Position numbers and translations under genes: made by a program. DNA of 64,000 nt, from NCBI GenBank assembly GCA_964383365.1, contig CAYLHF010000018.1, positions 1 to 64,000 on the forward strand, read 5' to 3'. This DNA comes from CAYLHF01 sp964383365. GTDB taxonomy: Bacteria; Bacteroidota; Rhodothermia; Rhodothermales; UBA10348. Below the pieces are notes generated by a model. That model was not told the origin of the DNA, made no database searches, and saw only the letters and a list, made by a program, of their open reading frames with translations. Below, piece after piece: positions 43,943 to 54,000 of this stretch (within the stretch, counting starts at the first letter, position 1; every line of letters begins with the position of its first letter).

Positions 43943-45373
43943 ATGAGCGCCGTATTCGAAAAAATTATCTCTCTTTCCAAGCGTAGGGGATTCGTTTTCC
44001 AGTCCTCCGAGATTTACGGAGGCCTGGGTGCAACGTATGATTACGGACCACTCGGTGCCGAACTCAAGCGCAATGTCACGTCTCGTTGGTGGAACTCGAT
44101 GGTCTACCAGAACGAGAATGTCGTCGGTCTGGATGCGTCGATTCTGATGCATCCCAAAGTGTGGAAAGCTTCGGGCCATGTCGATGCCTTCAGTGACCCT
44201 CTGATTGACGACAAAAAGTCGAAGAAGCGTTATCGGGCAGACCAGTTGATCGAGAACCATATCGAGCGGCTTCGAAAAAAGAAGCGAACGGATCGTGCCG
44301 ACGGCGTGTACGCCCGGCTGGTGGAGGCGCTCAATGCGGACGATATGCCGGCGGCGCTGTATCAGATCATTGTCGACGAAGAGATCAAGTCGCCGGATTC
44401 AGGCGTCGCCGATTGGACGGATGTTCGACAGTTCAACTTGATGTTTTCGACGTATCTGGGTCCGCTCGGAGATGAGGACAATAAAATTTATCTGAGACCG
44501 GAGACAGCACAGGGCATTTTCGTCAACTTTCACAACGTTCGTGAGACCGCACGTCAGCAGATTCCTTTCGGCATTGCCCAGATTGGAAAGGCTTTCAGAA
44601 ACGAAATCGTCGCCAGACAATTCATATTTCGGATGCGCGAATTTGAACAGATGGAGATGCAGTATTTCGTCAAACCGGGAGAGCAGCTGGATGCATTTGA
44701 GGAGTGGCGCGAGAAGAGGATGGCGTGGCATCTTTCCAACGGCATACGTGATGACAAGCTTCGCTGGCACGGGCACGAAAAACTGGCTCACTACGCTGAT
44801 GCGGCGTTCGATATACAGTATGAGTATCCGTTCGGTTGGCAGGAGTTGGAAGGCATCCATTCCAGAACCGATTTCGACCTGAAAGGACATCAGGAACACT
44901 CGGGGAAGAAACTGGAGTATTTCGATCCGCAATCGCAGGAACGATATACTCCGTATGTGGTCGAGACGTCGGTTGGTGTGGATCGAACCGTTCTGATGCT
45001 GCTCTGTGAGGCATATCGGGAGGAGGAAGTCAACGGGGAGCAGCGGACGGTCTTGAAGTTTAATCCGTCCATTGCACCGATTAAAGTCGGTGTGCTTCCG
45101 TTGGTGAAAAAGGATGGCATGCCGGAGGTTGCCCGGGCAATAGCCGGTGATATCGGGGCCGACTTCAATACGTTCTATGACGAGAAGGGAGCCGTCGGGA
45201 GAAGGTATCGGAGAATGGACGAAATCGGCACGCCGTTCTGTGTCACCGTCGACGGTGAAACCATGGCAGATGGTACCGTAACGGTCCGTGAGCGGGACAC
45301 GATGACCCAGGAACGAATCGGGAAAGACCGGGTGGCAACATATCTGTTCGACAAAATAAGGAATGCCGGGTAG
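43943..45373 (+). CDS. glyS: Glycyl-tRNA synthetase (alpha2 dimer type)
   Basis: Attaches glycine to its tRNA. The 476-residue single-chain class II enzyme is the eukaryote/archaea-like homodimer, not the GlyQ/GlyS pair. Motif 1 is in YDYGPLGAELKRNV, motif 2 in IGKAFRNEI...REFEQMEMQYFV, and motif 3 in VVETSVGVDRTVL; the anticodon-binding domain follows from about residue 370. NadA follows with 2 bp between stop and start. An attenuator-like hairpin sits just upstream. Confidence 0.96.
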   Translation: MSAVFEKIISLSKRRGFVFQSSEIYGGLGATYDYGPLGAELKRNVTSRWWNSMVYQNENVVGLDASILMHPKVWKASGHVDAFSDPLIDDKKSKKRYRADQLIENHIERLRKKKRTDRADGVYARLVEALNADDMPAALYQIIVDEEIKSPDSGVADWTDVRQFNLMFSTYLGPLGDEDNKIYLRPETAQGIFVNFHNVRETARQQIPFGIAQIGKAFRNEIVARQFIFRMREFEQMEMQYFVKPGEQLDAFEEWREKRMAWHLSNGIRDDKLRWHGHEKLAHYADAAFDIQYEYPFGWQELEGIHSRTDFDLKGHQEHSGKKLEYFDPQSQERYTPYVVETSVGVDRTVLMLLCEAYREEEVNGEQRTVLKFNPSIAPIKVGVLPLVKKDGMPEVARAIAGDIGADFNTFYDEKGAVGRRYRRMDEIGTPFCVTVDGETMADGTVTVRERDTMTQERIGKDRVATYLFDKIRNAG

Positions 45374-45375
45374 GG

Positions 45376-46365
45376 ATGAGTACAATAGAAGACCATGCAC
45401 AACTCGGGTACGTAGACGATGTCGTAGACCCGTCTCTCGATCTTAGGGAGGAGATTCTTCGTCTCAAAAAGATCAAGAATGCGGTTCTTCTCGCCCATTA
45501 TTATCAGGAGCCGGATATTCAGGATGTTGCCGATTTTATCGGCGACTCACTCGGACTTTCCAGGGAGGCGGCCGACACGGACGCAGACCTGATCGTGTTT
45601 GCCGGCGTTCATTTCATGGCGGAAACTGCCAAAATTCTGAACCCTGGGAAAAAAGTAATCCTTCCGGATCTGAACGCGGGGTGTTCGCTGGCTGATTCGT
45701 GTCCTGCGCCCGAATTTGAGGCCTTCCGTAAGGAGCATCCGGATCATATTGTTATTTCGTACATCAATTGTTCGGCCGAAACGAAAGCGCTCAGCGATAT
45801 CATCTGTACGTCATCCAATGCCGAACACATCGTACGGCAGATTCCGGAAGATCAACCGATCATTTTTGCTCCGGACAAGAATCTGGGAGCATATCTGAAC
45901 AAGCAGACGGGCCGGGAGATGTTGTTGTGGGACGGGGTCTGTATTGTCCATCAGACGTTCAGCGAGCAGAAACTGGTTCGGTTGAAAATGCGATACGAAG
46001 GTGCCCCCGTTCTTGCACATCCCGAGTGTGATGAGCCGGTTCTTCGCCATGCAGACTTCATCGGATCGACCTCCGGTATTCGAAAATACGCCGTAGAGAG
46101 CGATGCTCTGACAATCATTGTGGCTACGGAGGAAGGAATATTGCATCAGATGCAAAAAGATTCTCCTGAAAAAACATTCATTCCTGCCCCCCCGGAAAAC
46201 GGTTGTGCGTGTAATCAATGTCCCCATATGCGCCTGAATACGCTCGAGAAACTGTATCTGGCTCTCGTCCATGAAGAGCCGGAATTAGTCATGGCCGAGG
46301 GAATCCGGCTTGCCGCCCTTGAGCCTATAGAGCGGATGATGGAGATGAGCGCTGCGATCGTCTGA
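45376..46365 (+). CDS. nadA: Quinolinate synthase A
   Basis: Condenses iminoaspartate and dihydroxyacetone phosphate to quinolinate, the second step of de novo NAD synthesis. The three [4Fe-4S] cysteines are in NAGCSLADSC, HPECDEPV and CACNQCPHM. LLAHYYQEPDIQDVADFIGDS and GSTSGIRKYA are family motifs. It is 329 residues long, with a somewhat extended N-terminus typical of NadA type III. It is translationally linked to glyS (2-bp gap). nadB and nadC are not nearby. Confidence 0.96.
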   Translation: MSTIEDHAQLGYVDDVVDPSLDLREEILRLKKIKNAVLLAHYYQEPDIQDVADFIGDSLGLSREAADTDADLIVFAGVHFMAETAKILNPGKKVILPDLNAGCSLADSCPAPEFEAFRKEHPDHIVISYINCSAETKALSDIICTSSNAEHIVRQIPEDQPIIFAPDKNLGAYLNKQTGREMLLWDGVCIVHQTFSEQKLVRLKMRYEGAPVLAHPECDEPVLRHADFIGSTSGIRKYAVESDALTIIVATEEGILHQMQKDSPEKTFIPAPPENGCACNQCPHMRLNTLEKLYLALVHEEPELVMAEGIRLAALEPIERMMEMSAAIV

Positions 46366-46394
46366 TGGAGGCAGATGCCGCATTTGTCGATTGA

Positions 46395-47717
46395 TTACAA
46401 ATTAATTTTCAGGCCTACCAGTGGGTCGAATCGTCGCTGTTCGATGAACCACCGATTGGAGTCCGACGACGGAATTGATTCGTACGTATACCGGGCGTCA
46501 AACCGGACCCAGATCATATCAGAGATTCGGTAAGCAGATTCAAATCGAAGGGTATTGATCGATCCCAGATCGTCGAAGAGGGAGAAAAATCCGCTCAATC
46601 CCCCCCGGTCTTGCGCGATCGCAAACCGGAATCGTCTCGCCTGGAGAAAGAGTCGGACGTGCATCTCGCTCAGGTCCTGGATTCCGTAGTTGCGGATGAA
46701 CTCGTACCACAATTCGAAGCGTTCAAAAATGAGAATCCTCAGTTCGGATACGACTGCGTGGGATCGAAACACATCGGGTAATCGAGTACCTTCGAAAACA
46801 GCTTCTGCACCTGATTCAGGAGTGGTGGTCAGAATCCGGGAGTATGGATTACGGACATCCCAGAAGGAACCGGCGTATCCAGAGGTGAAGCGCCTGCTGT
46901 TATACTGTACTCCCAACCGGAAATGAAGCCGGGCGATATCCACAAAATTGTCGCTTTCCAGATCGGCCCCCAGGTATAACCCTTGTCCGGCTGGCTGCGT
47001 GCGGGCAAAACTCACAAATGGCCGGAAAACGAATGGACCGGAATGGACGGCTTCGAACTGGAATTCGAAATGATGCCCATGGAACCGCAGCCCCGTTCGG
47101 GCCCGATCATCCCGGTCCGTCACACCGTTGACAGCCAGCGTGATCGAACGAAGCCGTCTGCTGGAATGGCGTCCGAATGGCGTCATGGACACGCGCCCGC
47201 CCACCAGTCCATCCATCAGAACGTTGTCTGAGAAAAAAGCAACCTGGAAAAGAGATCCGCCGGTCGCACCTTCGACTCCCACCGTCCGCCTGTCCCAGGC
47301 GGTCCGGGTACTGAAAAAATCGACGATATGACCGGTTCCGAGGCGGGTTCGATCGAGTGTACCCACTCTGAGATACACGTGTGATCTACGAGGCCGAAAG
47401 CGCACATAATCGACCGTCCTGAGCAGGTCATACGCTTCGTCCAGATCGGGATTGTATGTTCCGTACAACCCGGTCCGAATGGCCCCTGAGGCTTGTCCCG
47501 AGAAGCGGGTTGTAGTGAACCGGGCATCGATTCTTCCCTCTGATCGCCACTGGGGTCCAATGAGAGACAGACCTCCATACACGGAAACGGAGTGTTCCGT
47601 CTGCCACCACGCGCGATTCGGTTGCTCTGCCGGATCATCGCTTGAGCCAAACAACCGGTCCTGAGCGTGAACCCTGAACACCTGGGTGAGGAGGATTAAT
47701 AGGAACAATCGCTTCAC
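46395..47717 (-). CDS. Outer-membrane beta-barrel protein, unrecognised family
   Basis: An exported protein, about 440 residues, with dense alternating amphipathic strands and many aromatic girdle residues (for example FRFHGHHFEFQFEAVHSGPFVFRPFVSFAR), ending in LVGLKINL. This is typical of a 16-18-strand outer-membrane barrel. A GTG at 47717 places the signal peptide (KRLFLLILLTQVFRVHAQ) at the N-terminus; an ATG at 47816 would add 33 polar residues before it and is less likely. I recognise no porin family. Arg and Asp content is high. It runs convergently to nadA with 29 bp between stops. Confidence 0.72.
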   Translation of the reverse strand: MKRLFLLILLTQVFRVHAQDRLFGSSDDPAEQPNRAWWQTEHSVSVYGGLSLIGPQWRSEGRIDARFTTTRFSGQASGAIRTGLYGTYNPDLDEAYDLLRTVDYVRFRPRRSHVYLRVGTLDRTRLGTGHIVDFFSTRTAWDRRTVGVEGATGGSLFQVAFFSDNVLMDGLVGGRVSMTPFGRHSSRRLRSITLAVNGVTDRDDRARTGLRFHGHHFEFQFEAVHSGPFVFRPFVSFARTQPAGQGLYLGADLESDNFVDIARLHFRLGVQYNSRRFTSGYAGSFWDVRNPYSRILTTTPESGAEAVFEGTRLPDVFRSHAVVSELRILIFERFELWYEFIRNYGIQDLSEMHVRLFLQARRFRFAIAQDRGGLSGFFSLFDDLGSINTLRFESAYRISDMIWVRFDARYTYESIPSSDSNRWFIEQRRFDPLVGLKINL

Positions 47718-47920
47718 GATCCGGGGAGTCGATTTGGAGTGTCCGACCCATGGATCGGATTGATTTGCAAGGAAAGATACGCCGCTCCGATTGAGAATCG
47801 TGGAATTACGACTCATTTTTCGGGATGATTACGCGGTCCGGGTCTGCTGATGAAATATTTATACAGAGGGAACGGACTATCGGCGTCATCGGGTAGAAGG
47901 CGTCTACATCCGGTTCAGGC

Positions 47921-48568
47921 ATGAAGCAAAAACGACTTCCTCTTTTTCCACTCGCACGCGTTCTCTACCCAGAGGAACGTCTGGCGTTACATATTTTCGA
48001 GGACCGGTATCGACGGATGATTCGGATCTGCCAGGATGAGGACATTCCGTTCGGTGTCGTCCTTATTCGAGATGATAGACTGGCGGAGGTGGGGTGTATG
48101 GCCGAGATTTCGAGGATTGAAAAATCGTATGAAGATGGGCGAAGTGACATTCAGGTCCAGGGTACGGGCCGGTTTCGAATTCTCACGGTGAACCGTGAAG
48201 ACGTTTTCATGAGTGCGGATGTAGATTCGGTCCGGGACGAAGTCCAGGTCGTGGATATTCCACTTCGTGAGCGCGTCGTAGCACTACATATCAAATTACT
48301 GGAACTCGCCGGACGAATGCCTTCGCTCTCCATGTACCAGGATCGAGCGTATCTGTCCTTTTTTGTCGGGCACAATGCCGGTCTCGACCTCAGTCAGAAA
48401 CAGGAAGTTCTCGAGATGACGGGGGAGGGTGATCGCCTGTCATATCTGGCGTCTCATCTGGAAAAGCTGATTCCGCTGGTGGAATCAGCAGAGCACGTTC
48501 GCAAGAAAATCAGCTCGAACGGCCACTTTCAGGACTTCCCACCTCCCGATGACGATCGAGCCGATTGA
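47921..48568 (+). CDS. LON substrate-binding domain protein
   Basis: A 215-residue cytoplasmic protein made mainly of the N-terminal LON domain: LPLFPLARVLYPEERLALHIFEDRYRRMI, the CMAEISRIEK turn and QGTGRFRI are characteristic. The ATPase and protease parts of Lon are absent. Stand-alone LON proteins are widespread; they are thought to bind unfolded segments but have no settled role. It stands alone, 79 bp before the sensor gene on the same strand. Confidence 0.85.
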   Translation: MKQKRLPLFPLARVLYPEERLALHIFEDRYRRMIRICQDEDIPFGVVLIRDDRLAEVGCMAEISRIEKSYEDGRSDIQVQGTGRFRILTVNREDVFMSADVDSVRDEVQVVDIPLRERVVALHIKLLELAGRMPSLSMYQDRAYLSFFVGHNAGLDLSQKQEVLEMTGEGDRLSYLASHLEKLIPLVESAEHVRKKISSNGHFQDFPPPDDDRAD

Positions 48569-48647
48569 CGTCTCGGAATGAGGACGGCACGGTATTTGGC
48601 ATCGTGTTACGTGATCGCCACTGAACCGTTGTTCCATCCCTCATATT

Positions 48648-50390
48648 GTGAAAGTACACACCGCCGCCCGACGGGGAATTCCCCTCAAAACCCTCGTCAT
48701 CCGAATTCTCGCTCCGGCTGCCTTTGTCCTGCTGACCGGCGCTGCTTTACTGTCGTATTTGTCCTATCGACAGATCGAAAGGGGCCTCCTCCAGGATGTT
48801 TTTTCGACCGTCAATACGGTCTACGACACCCACCCAGCCATACACGGACAAACGAACGGATTGGCTGTTTTGCGGCGCACAAGAGGATTTGAAAGATTTT
48901 GGATCCTGTCGGCGACCGGAGATATCCTGGCTTCCAGTCGGGATCAGGACATAGGGAATCGACTCGACAGGGCATGGTGGAAGTACCTGGAAGGCCATTC
49001 CGGTGGGACATTCTACGAGGTCGTTCCGTTCGGCTCACGATCGCTCTTAATGGTTGGTGTGTATCATCCCGACCAGGGGCGATGGGCTGTTCTGGTAACA
49101 GATCAACCAGGAGTAGTCGAATCGGGTATCGGGACGCTTCTCATTATTCTCGCCTTGAGTCTCATTCTGGCGGTCGTAACCGGTGTCCTGAGTTGGTACG
49201 TGCTCAGGCGCCAAATCGATCGACCCGTACAGTATCTGGATGATGCAGCGACCGATCTGCTTCGCGGGACGGTTGTATCCGATTCGACACTGGAACGGGT
49301 CCGGGCAGAGACAGAACCATTTCTGGGGGGACATGCGGATGTAGTAATCGATCTGGCCAGAAAACTTCTCCATTTGTCCAGGCGAAACCGGGAGGTCGAA
49401 GATCGCTTCGACAGACTGTTTGACGCACTGGACGGATTTGCATTTATTCGTTCATCTGATTCCAGGATTCTCGGAATCAACGCAACGCTCCATCAGCGGG
49501 TCGGTCTGTCACGAGAGTGGACCCTCGGTAACACCATCCATATTCTCAGACATCTGGTTCCGGTCAGGGTCGTCGAGGAGTGGCTGTCCAGATCGACATC
49601 CAAAAAAATTGCTGTTCGGAATGTTGAAGTGACCCCGGAACAATCTCCCGGTCTTCAGACGAAGGTATCGTTCTCTGCCATTCCGATGCGATTCAAGGGA
49701 GATACGGCCCATCTGATTATCGTCAAGGAAGCTGCCGTCGAGGCCGTCGATCCGATCGCGTACGATACCGCGGGTACGGATTCCGTTGCGGCAGACGAAG
49801 CCAATTCGGAGGATCGAGCCGCCGAGAAAAAAAATGACCGGGAGGTCGCTGTAGAACATGAGGGCACCGGTCCGGTCGAGCGCGAAGCGGTCATGGAATC
49901 AGAACGAAGAACTTCAGAGAGAACTCCGGCCGAGCCCGGGACCGAGTGTTCCGGTGATGGTGCCCTCGTTGATGTCAGACCGGAGCCGACAAAAGGGAAA
50001 CAAGAGTTACTTAGAGCGATCCTGGACGCAGGAGACGAGATCGTGACGGTTCTGGATGAAACGGCAAAAGTCGTCTTATGGAACGATACTGCGACGACAC
50101 TCACGGGTTGGAGCCCCTCGGATATTCCGACGCTGCGGACGTTCGGAGAGGTTCTGTTCGATGATGATTCGCGATCGCGTTTTCAATCGTGGCTGTCAGA
50201 TACCCCGACAAAGAAAGTATTCCGGATTTCGATTAAAACGAAAAAGGGAAAGCAACTCGAAACTCGTTGGCGTGCAAAGGATATTAAGACGTTGGACGGA
50301 TCAACATATGGTGTTTTAACCGGGAAAATCGTCCGATCTGTCGGAAAGAGTCGGAAACGCACGTCGGATTCACAGGTCCGAAAATCGTAA
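48648..50390 (+). CDS. Membrane PAS sensor without a histidine kinase domain
   Basis: A 580-residue protein with a GTG start. Two membrane helices (about 18-42 and 165-187) frame a periplasmic sensory region of about 120 residues, and the second leads into a HAMP-like linker with QIDRPVQYLDDAATDLL. A first PAS-like domain lies at about residues 255-365, a long acidic low-complexity linker (about 370-450, rich in Glu, Ala and Thr) follows, and a second PAS domain is at about 455-560 (ILDAGDEIVTVLDETAKVVLWNDTATTLTGWS). The protein ends in a basic tail with no H-box, ATPase, GGDEF or methyl-accepting domain. It is followed after 102 bp by a phosphoacceptor-only protein, its probable partner. Confidence 0.75.
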   Translation: MKVHTAARRGIPLKTLVIRILAPAAFVLLTGAALLSYLSYRQIERGLLQDVFSTVNTVYDTHPAIHGQTNGLAVLRRTRGFERFWILSATGDILASSRDQDIGNRLDRAWWKYLEGHSGGTFYEVVPFGSRSLLMVGVYHPDQGRWAVLVTDQPGVVESGIGTLLIILALSLILAVVTGVLSWYVLRRQIDRPVQYLDDAATDLLRGTVVSDSTLERVRAETEPFLGGHADVVIDLARKLLHLSRRNREVEDRFDRLFDALDGFAFIRSSDSRILGINATLHQRVGLSREWTLGNTIHILRHLVPVRVVEEWLSRSTSKKIAVRNVEVTPEQSPGLQTKVSFSAIPMRFKGDTAHLIIVKEAAVEAVDPIAYDTAGTDSVAADEANSEDRAAEKKNDREVAVEHEGTGPVEREAVMESERRTSERTPAEPGTECSGDGALVDVRPEPTKGKQELLRAILDAGDEIVTVLDETAKVVLWNDTATTLTGWSPSDIPTLRTFGEVLFDDDSRSRFQSWLSDTPTKKVFRISIKTKKGKQLETRWRAKDIKTLDGSTYGVLTGKIVRSVGKSRKRTSDSQVRKS

Positions 50391-50492
50391 ACGCGGGTAT
50401 CGAATGGACATCATTCATCGGCCTCGGGGAACACGGTAACACGCAACAGAATTATACACTTACTTGAACGGTAATTGATTGTGAACGCCTCA

Positions 50493-50765
50493 ATGACATC
50501 AGATGAAGCGGCCCGGTTGCAGGAAATTCTACAGGAGGTACGTCTTCAACTCTCCAGAATTCATCATGATATAAATAATCCGCTGTCGATTATATCCGGG
50601 AATGTGCAATTAATCGACGAGTTATCGAAGGTACTGGAGCTGAAAGGAGAGTTTTCCGGTCCGATCCAGGATCTGTATAAAGCAATTGAGCAGCTGACCG
50701 CTTCGATCGATCGACTCATGACGGTCCGGAATATCCTGGCCGACATGGTAGAATCAGATGGCTGA
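50493..50765 (+). CDS. Stand-alone histidine-kinase dimerisation/phosphoacceptor protein
   Basis: A 90-residue protein that is almost only a four-helix-bundle DHp unit. The first helix carries the H-box IHHDINNPLSIISGN, with His25-Asp26-x-x-Asn29-Pro30 as in class I histidine kinases. The second helix runs through IEQLTASIDRLMTVRNIL. No ATP-binding domain follows before the stop, and the next 237 bp hold no HATPase frame. The start is taken as the ATG at 50493; GTG at 50481 and TTG at 50475 are also in frame. It may be phosphorylated by another kinase or work with the preceding PAS sensor. Confidence 0.7.
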   Translation: MTSDEAARLQEILQEVRLQLSRIHHDINNPLSIISGNVQLIDELSKVLELKGEFSGPIQDLYKAIEQLTASIDRLMTVRNILADMVESDG

Positions 50766-50971
50766 TCCAATCCTCCTTCGCGATAAAATTGATGATATTT
50801 TGTATCCGGGGTTACTTCTGCCCTTGTTATGCTTGGCACCCCGGGGTTATTTTATGACCGGTCCGAAACCATCTGATTGCCTATAGAGACGACTCGCTAC
50901 GCACTGCGATCCTATAGTAACCAACGGCACGTATGTCGTGACCGGTTCGGGATCGAAGCACCTGGGACCTG

Positions 50972-50977
50972 TATAAT
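50972..50977 (+). promoter_or_regulatory. Possible -10 element upstream of porU
   Basis: A consensus TATAAT, preceded by TG, lies 26 bp before the porU ATG. No convincing -35 hexamer is present at normal spacing, so this is only suggestive. Confidence 0.25.
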
Positions 50978-51002
50978 CTGCCTGGAAATTATCTCCTCCA
51001 GT

Positions 51003-54000
51003 ATGCGAGTGTCAACGAATTATCTATTCAAGCGATTGATTCGGTGGGGTATCCTGTCGATTTCCCTTCTGGCTACCGCTTTCACGGGTCGTGCTCAGGC
51101 GCTTCGTACGCAGACGCTAACGGATGACGGCGTAACGGCCGTAGTCGAATTCAGAGCCGACTGGAAGCAATCTCTCACCGAGGCTGTAGACTCTAGTGGT
51201 ATTCAATCATGGTCCGAGAATGATTTCGACCGGTTTGTTGCCGGGTTCGACGAGATGTCCGAAACCATTGAATTGGGGTCTCTTCAGGAACCCGGAGTAC
51301 GTGTCCTACAGTCCGAATATGATGAACTGAAGGTCGACGTCTCCAGCCTCCCATGGAATCGAAGTGTCCCTGTGGCGCGGGCATACGGTATCGGTATGTA
51401 CAGGAAAATGCCCACAGCATCTGTATCGGTACCGATCTTCACGCTCGACCCCGAGACGGGCATACTCCGACGGTACAAGCGCGTACAGGTGCGCATATCC
51501 AGGCCTACCGACGTAGCGGCTTTTTCGGAGGCTCTCGTGCAACGCACGAATCCACATGTGACCATAGACAGAAGTGCTCTCGCCGACGGGTCTGTTTTTA
51601 AAATTCAGATCACGGAGGAGGGGATTTATCGCATCGACCGGGGCCTCCTGTCGAGCATTGGACTGAATCCGGATAGCATTGAACCCGATAATATTCAGAT
51701 ATTCGGCAATGCTGGGAAGCCACTCCCGGCGCTGAATGGCGCGTTTCGATTCGCTGACGTGAATGAGAATGCTGTATTTGTCCGGGGCGGGGGAGACGGG
51801 AAATTCGATGATTCCGATGTTGTTCTTTTTTATGCTTCCGGACCGAAAGGGTGGTCATTCGTAAACGGTTCATGGGAGCATTTCGTCCATCCGTTCTCGA
51901 ATGACAATGTGTATTTCCTGAAAGTTGGAACGGATGCGGGGAAACGAATTGCTCCGGTCTCATTCCCGGGCCTTCCGAACGCTACCATTCAATCGAGTAC
52001 ACTGGGGCGATACGCCTTGGACATCGAGGAGCAGGTCTGGAGTCGGGAACACGGTTCCGGGCAGGACTGGATGAGTCAAACGCTTCGCTCGGGGGGAAGC
52101 CGCGAATTCTTCTCTGGACTTCAACTTCCCGGCCTGATGTCGGGTACCGTCTCATATGTGACTCGACTGGCCATCGCATCCAACCCGCGCGCAACGGTTG
52201 CTTTTTCATCTGGCGGTGTCGTTCTCGGTCAAATTACGACTCCCAGAATCACCGTAGACGGGGCAGAATTCGATTCGGCCGTACCGTCGAACTTTTCTTT
52301 CACGCAGAATGTGCTCGCCGGGCAGTCCCTGGATCTGTCCATGCGTCTGTTGGCCCAGATCAATGAGCCGGAAGCCGCACTGGACTGGGTAGAGGTCTTT
52401 TATGACCAGAGTCTACAGGCCAGTGACGACTTTCTTCGATTTGCCGCTCGTCCGGGATCGACCGGTAATCAGACTTTCCAGCTTCGGGGATTCAGTACCA
52501 CGCCACAGGTCTGGGATGTAACGTCGCCGGACCTGTATTCAGGCCTGGGGGTACGGATAGCTTCCGGCGTCGCTGAAGTACAGTATGACGCGACGCTCGG
52601 GGGTGGTCCGCACGAGTTCATTGCCTTCACCGAGTCTTCCGCCCGGTCGCTCTCCAGTGATGCGGTCACGGCCGTAGCGAACCAGAATCTGCACGGTTTG
52701 ACCACGTTTCCGGATCTGGTCATCGTCGCGGCAGCACCGTTTCTGGATGCGGCCAATCGACTCGCAGAGCATCGAAGAGGCGACGGCCTTTCCGTTCTTG
52801 TAACAGAGCGCGATCAGATCTACAATGAGTTTTCGGGTGGGGTACCCGACATGCGAGCGATTCGCGATTACTTCAAGTTTCTTTACGATCGGGCCCCGGA
52901 TCAGGCGAGTCTGCTCAGATACGCGCTCCTGATGGGTGATGGTCACTATGACTTCAGAGGACTCTCGGCGCTGCAGTCGCAACAGAATAACTGGATTTTT
53001 CCGTTTGAGACCGAGACATCGACATTCGCGGACGGCACATACACGTCAGACGACTATTTTGGTCTGCTCGACGACAACGAGGGCGTTTGGAAATACACCA
53101 ATTTTTTTGCCGTGAGTGAGGAGCGGGTCGATATTGGAATCGGAAGAATTCCTGCTCAGACACCCGGCGAAGCGGAGGCAGTCGTAGATAAAATTATCCG
53201 ATACGAGAGTCCGTCGACATTAGGGCCGTGGCGGAGTCTGTATACCGCTGTCGCTGACGACGGCCCGAACGGGCTCGCAGCACAGCAGAATGATGCCGAC
53301 CTGCACATTCAGAATATTGACCAGGTAACCACGTTGATCGAAGGCGGTCTGTTTCCTGAAATAAACATCAAGAAAATCTATGCAGAGAGCTTCGACAGGG
53401 TCTTTCTGAATGGATTCAGGATTCCGGGTGCCAAACAGGCGGTAAACGCAGCTCTCAGTCAGGGCACGCTCGTTTTTAACTACAGTGGCCACGGAGGGCC
53501 CGATGGCCTGTCGCAGGAAGAAATATTTACGACAGAAGACGCGATTTCACTCGGAAACAGAGACCGACTGGCCATTTTTGTAACCGCCACGTGCAGCTTC
53601 GGGTGGTGGGATCTCGAGGATTTTCAGAGTGGCGCCGAAGTGCTCTTGTTGAATCCGAACGGAGGGACGGTTGCGCTGCTAACGACGGTGCGGTTGGTCT
53701 ATACATCGGGAGATCTGACGTCGCTGAATGCAGGACTCAATCGCGCGATCAATGAAAGTATGTTCGCTCTCGATCCGGATGGTCTCCCACAGCGTCTGGG
53801 TGACGTAATGCGGGAAATCAAAAATACCCGCGTGGGTCTCCAGGGGAACAGCCGGAAATTCAATTTGCTGGGAGATCCATCCATGCGAATCGGGCTGCCA
53901 ACGGAGCATGTGGACATCGAACGTCTCAATTCGACGCCACTGGGGACCACCGAGGGTCAGATGAAGGCGCTCGATCGGGTGGATATCTCGGGTACGGTCA

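Noticed and set aside
44399..45400. A 333-codon frame antisense to glyS
   Set aside because: Fully inside the strongly conserved glycyl-tRNA synthetase gene, with no family motif and low-quality composition.
50766..50850. A terminator formed by CCGGGGT...ACCCCGG upstream of porU
   Set aside because: The loop is about 25 nt and the following sequence lacks a proper T-run, so support is too weak to list.
50766..51002. A histidine-kinase ATPase domain continuing after the DHp-only gene
   Set aside because: No frame in this stretch shows N-box or G-box residues, and stops occur in all forward phases.
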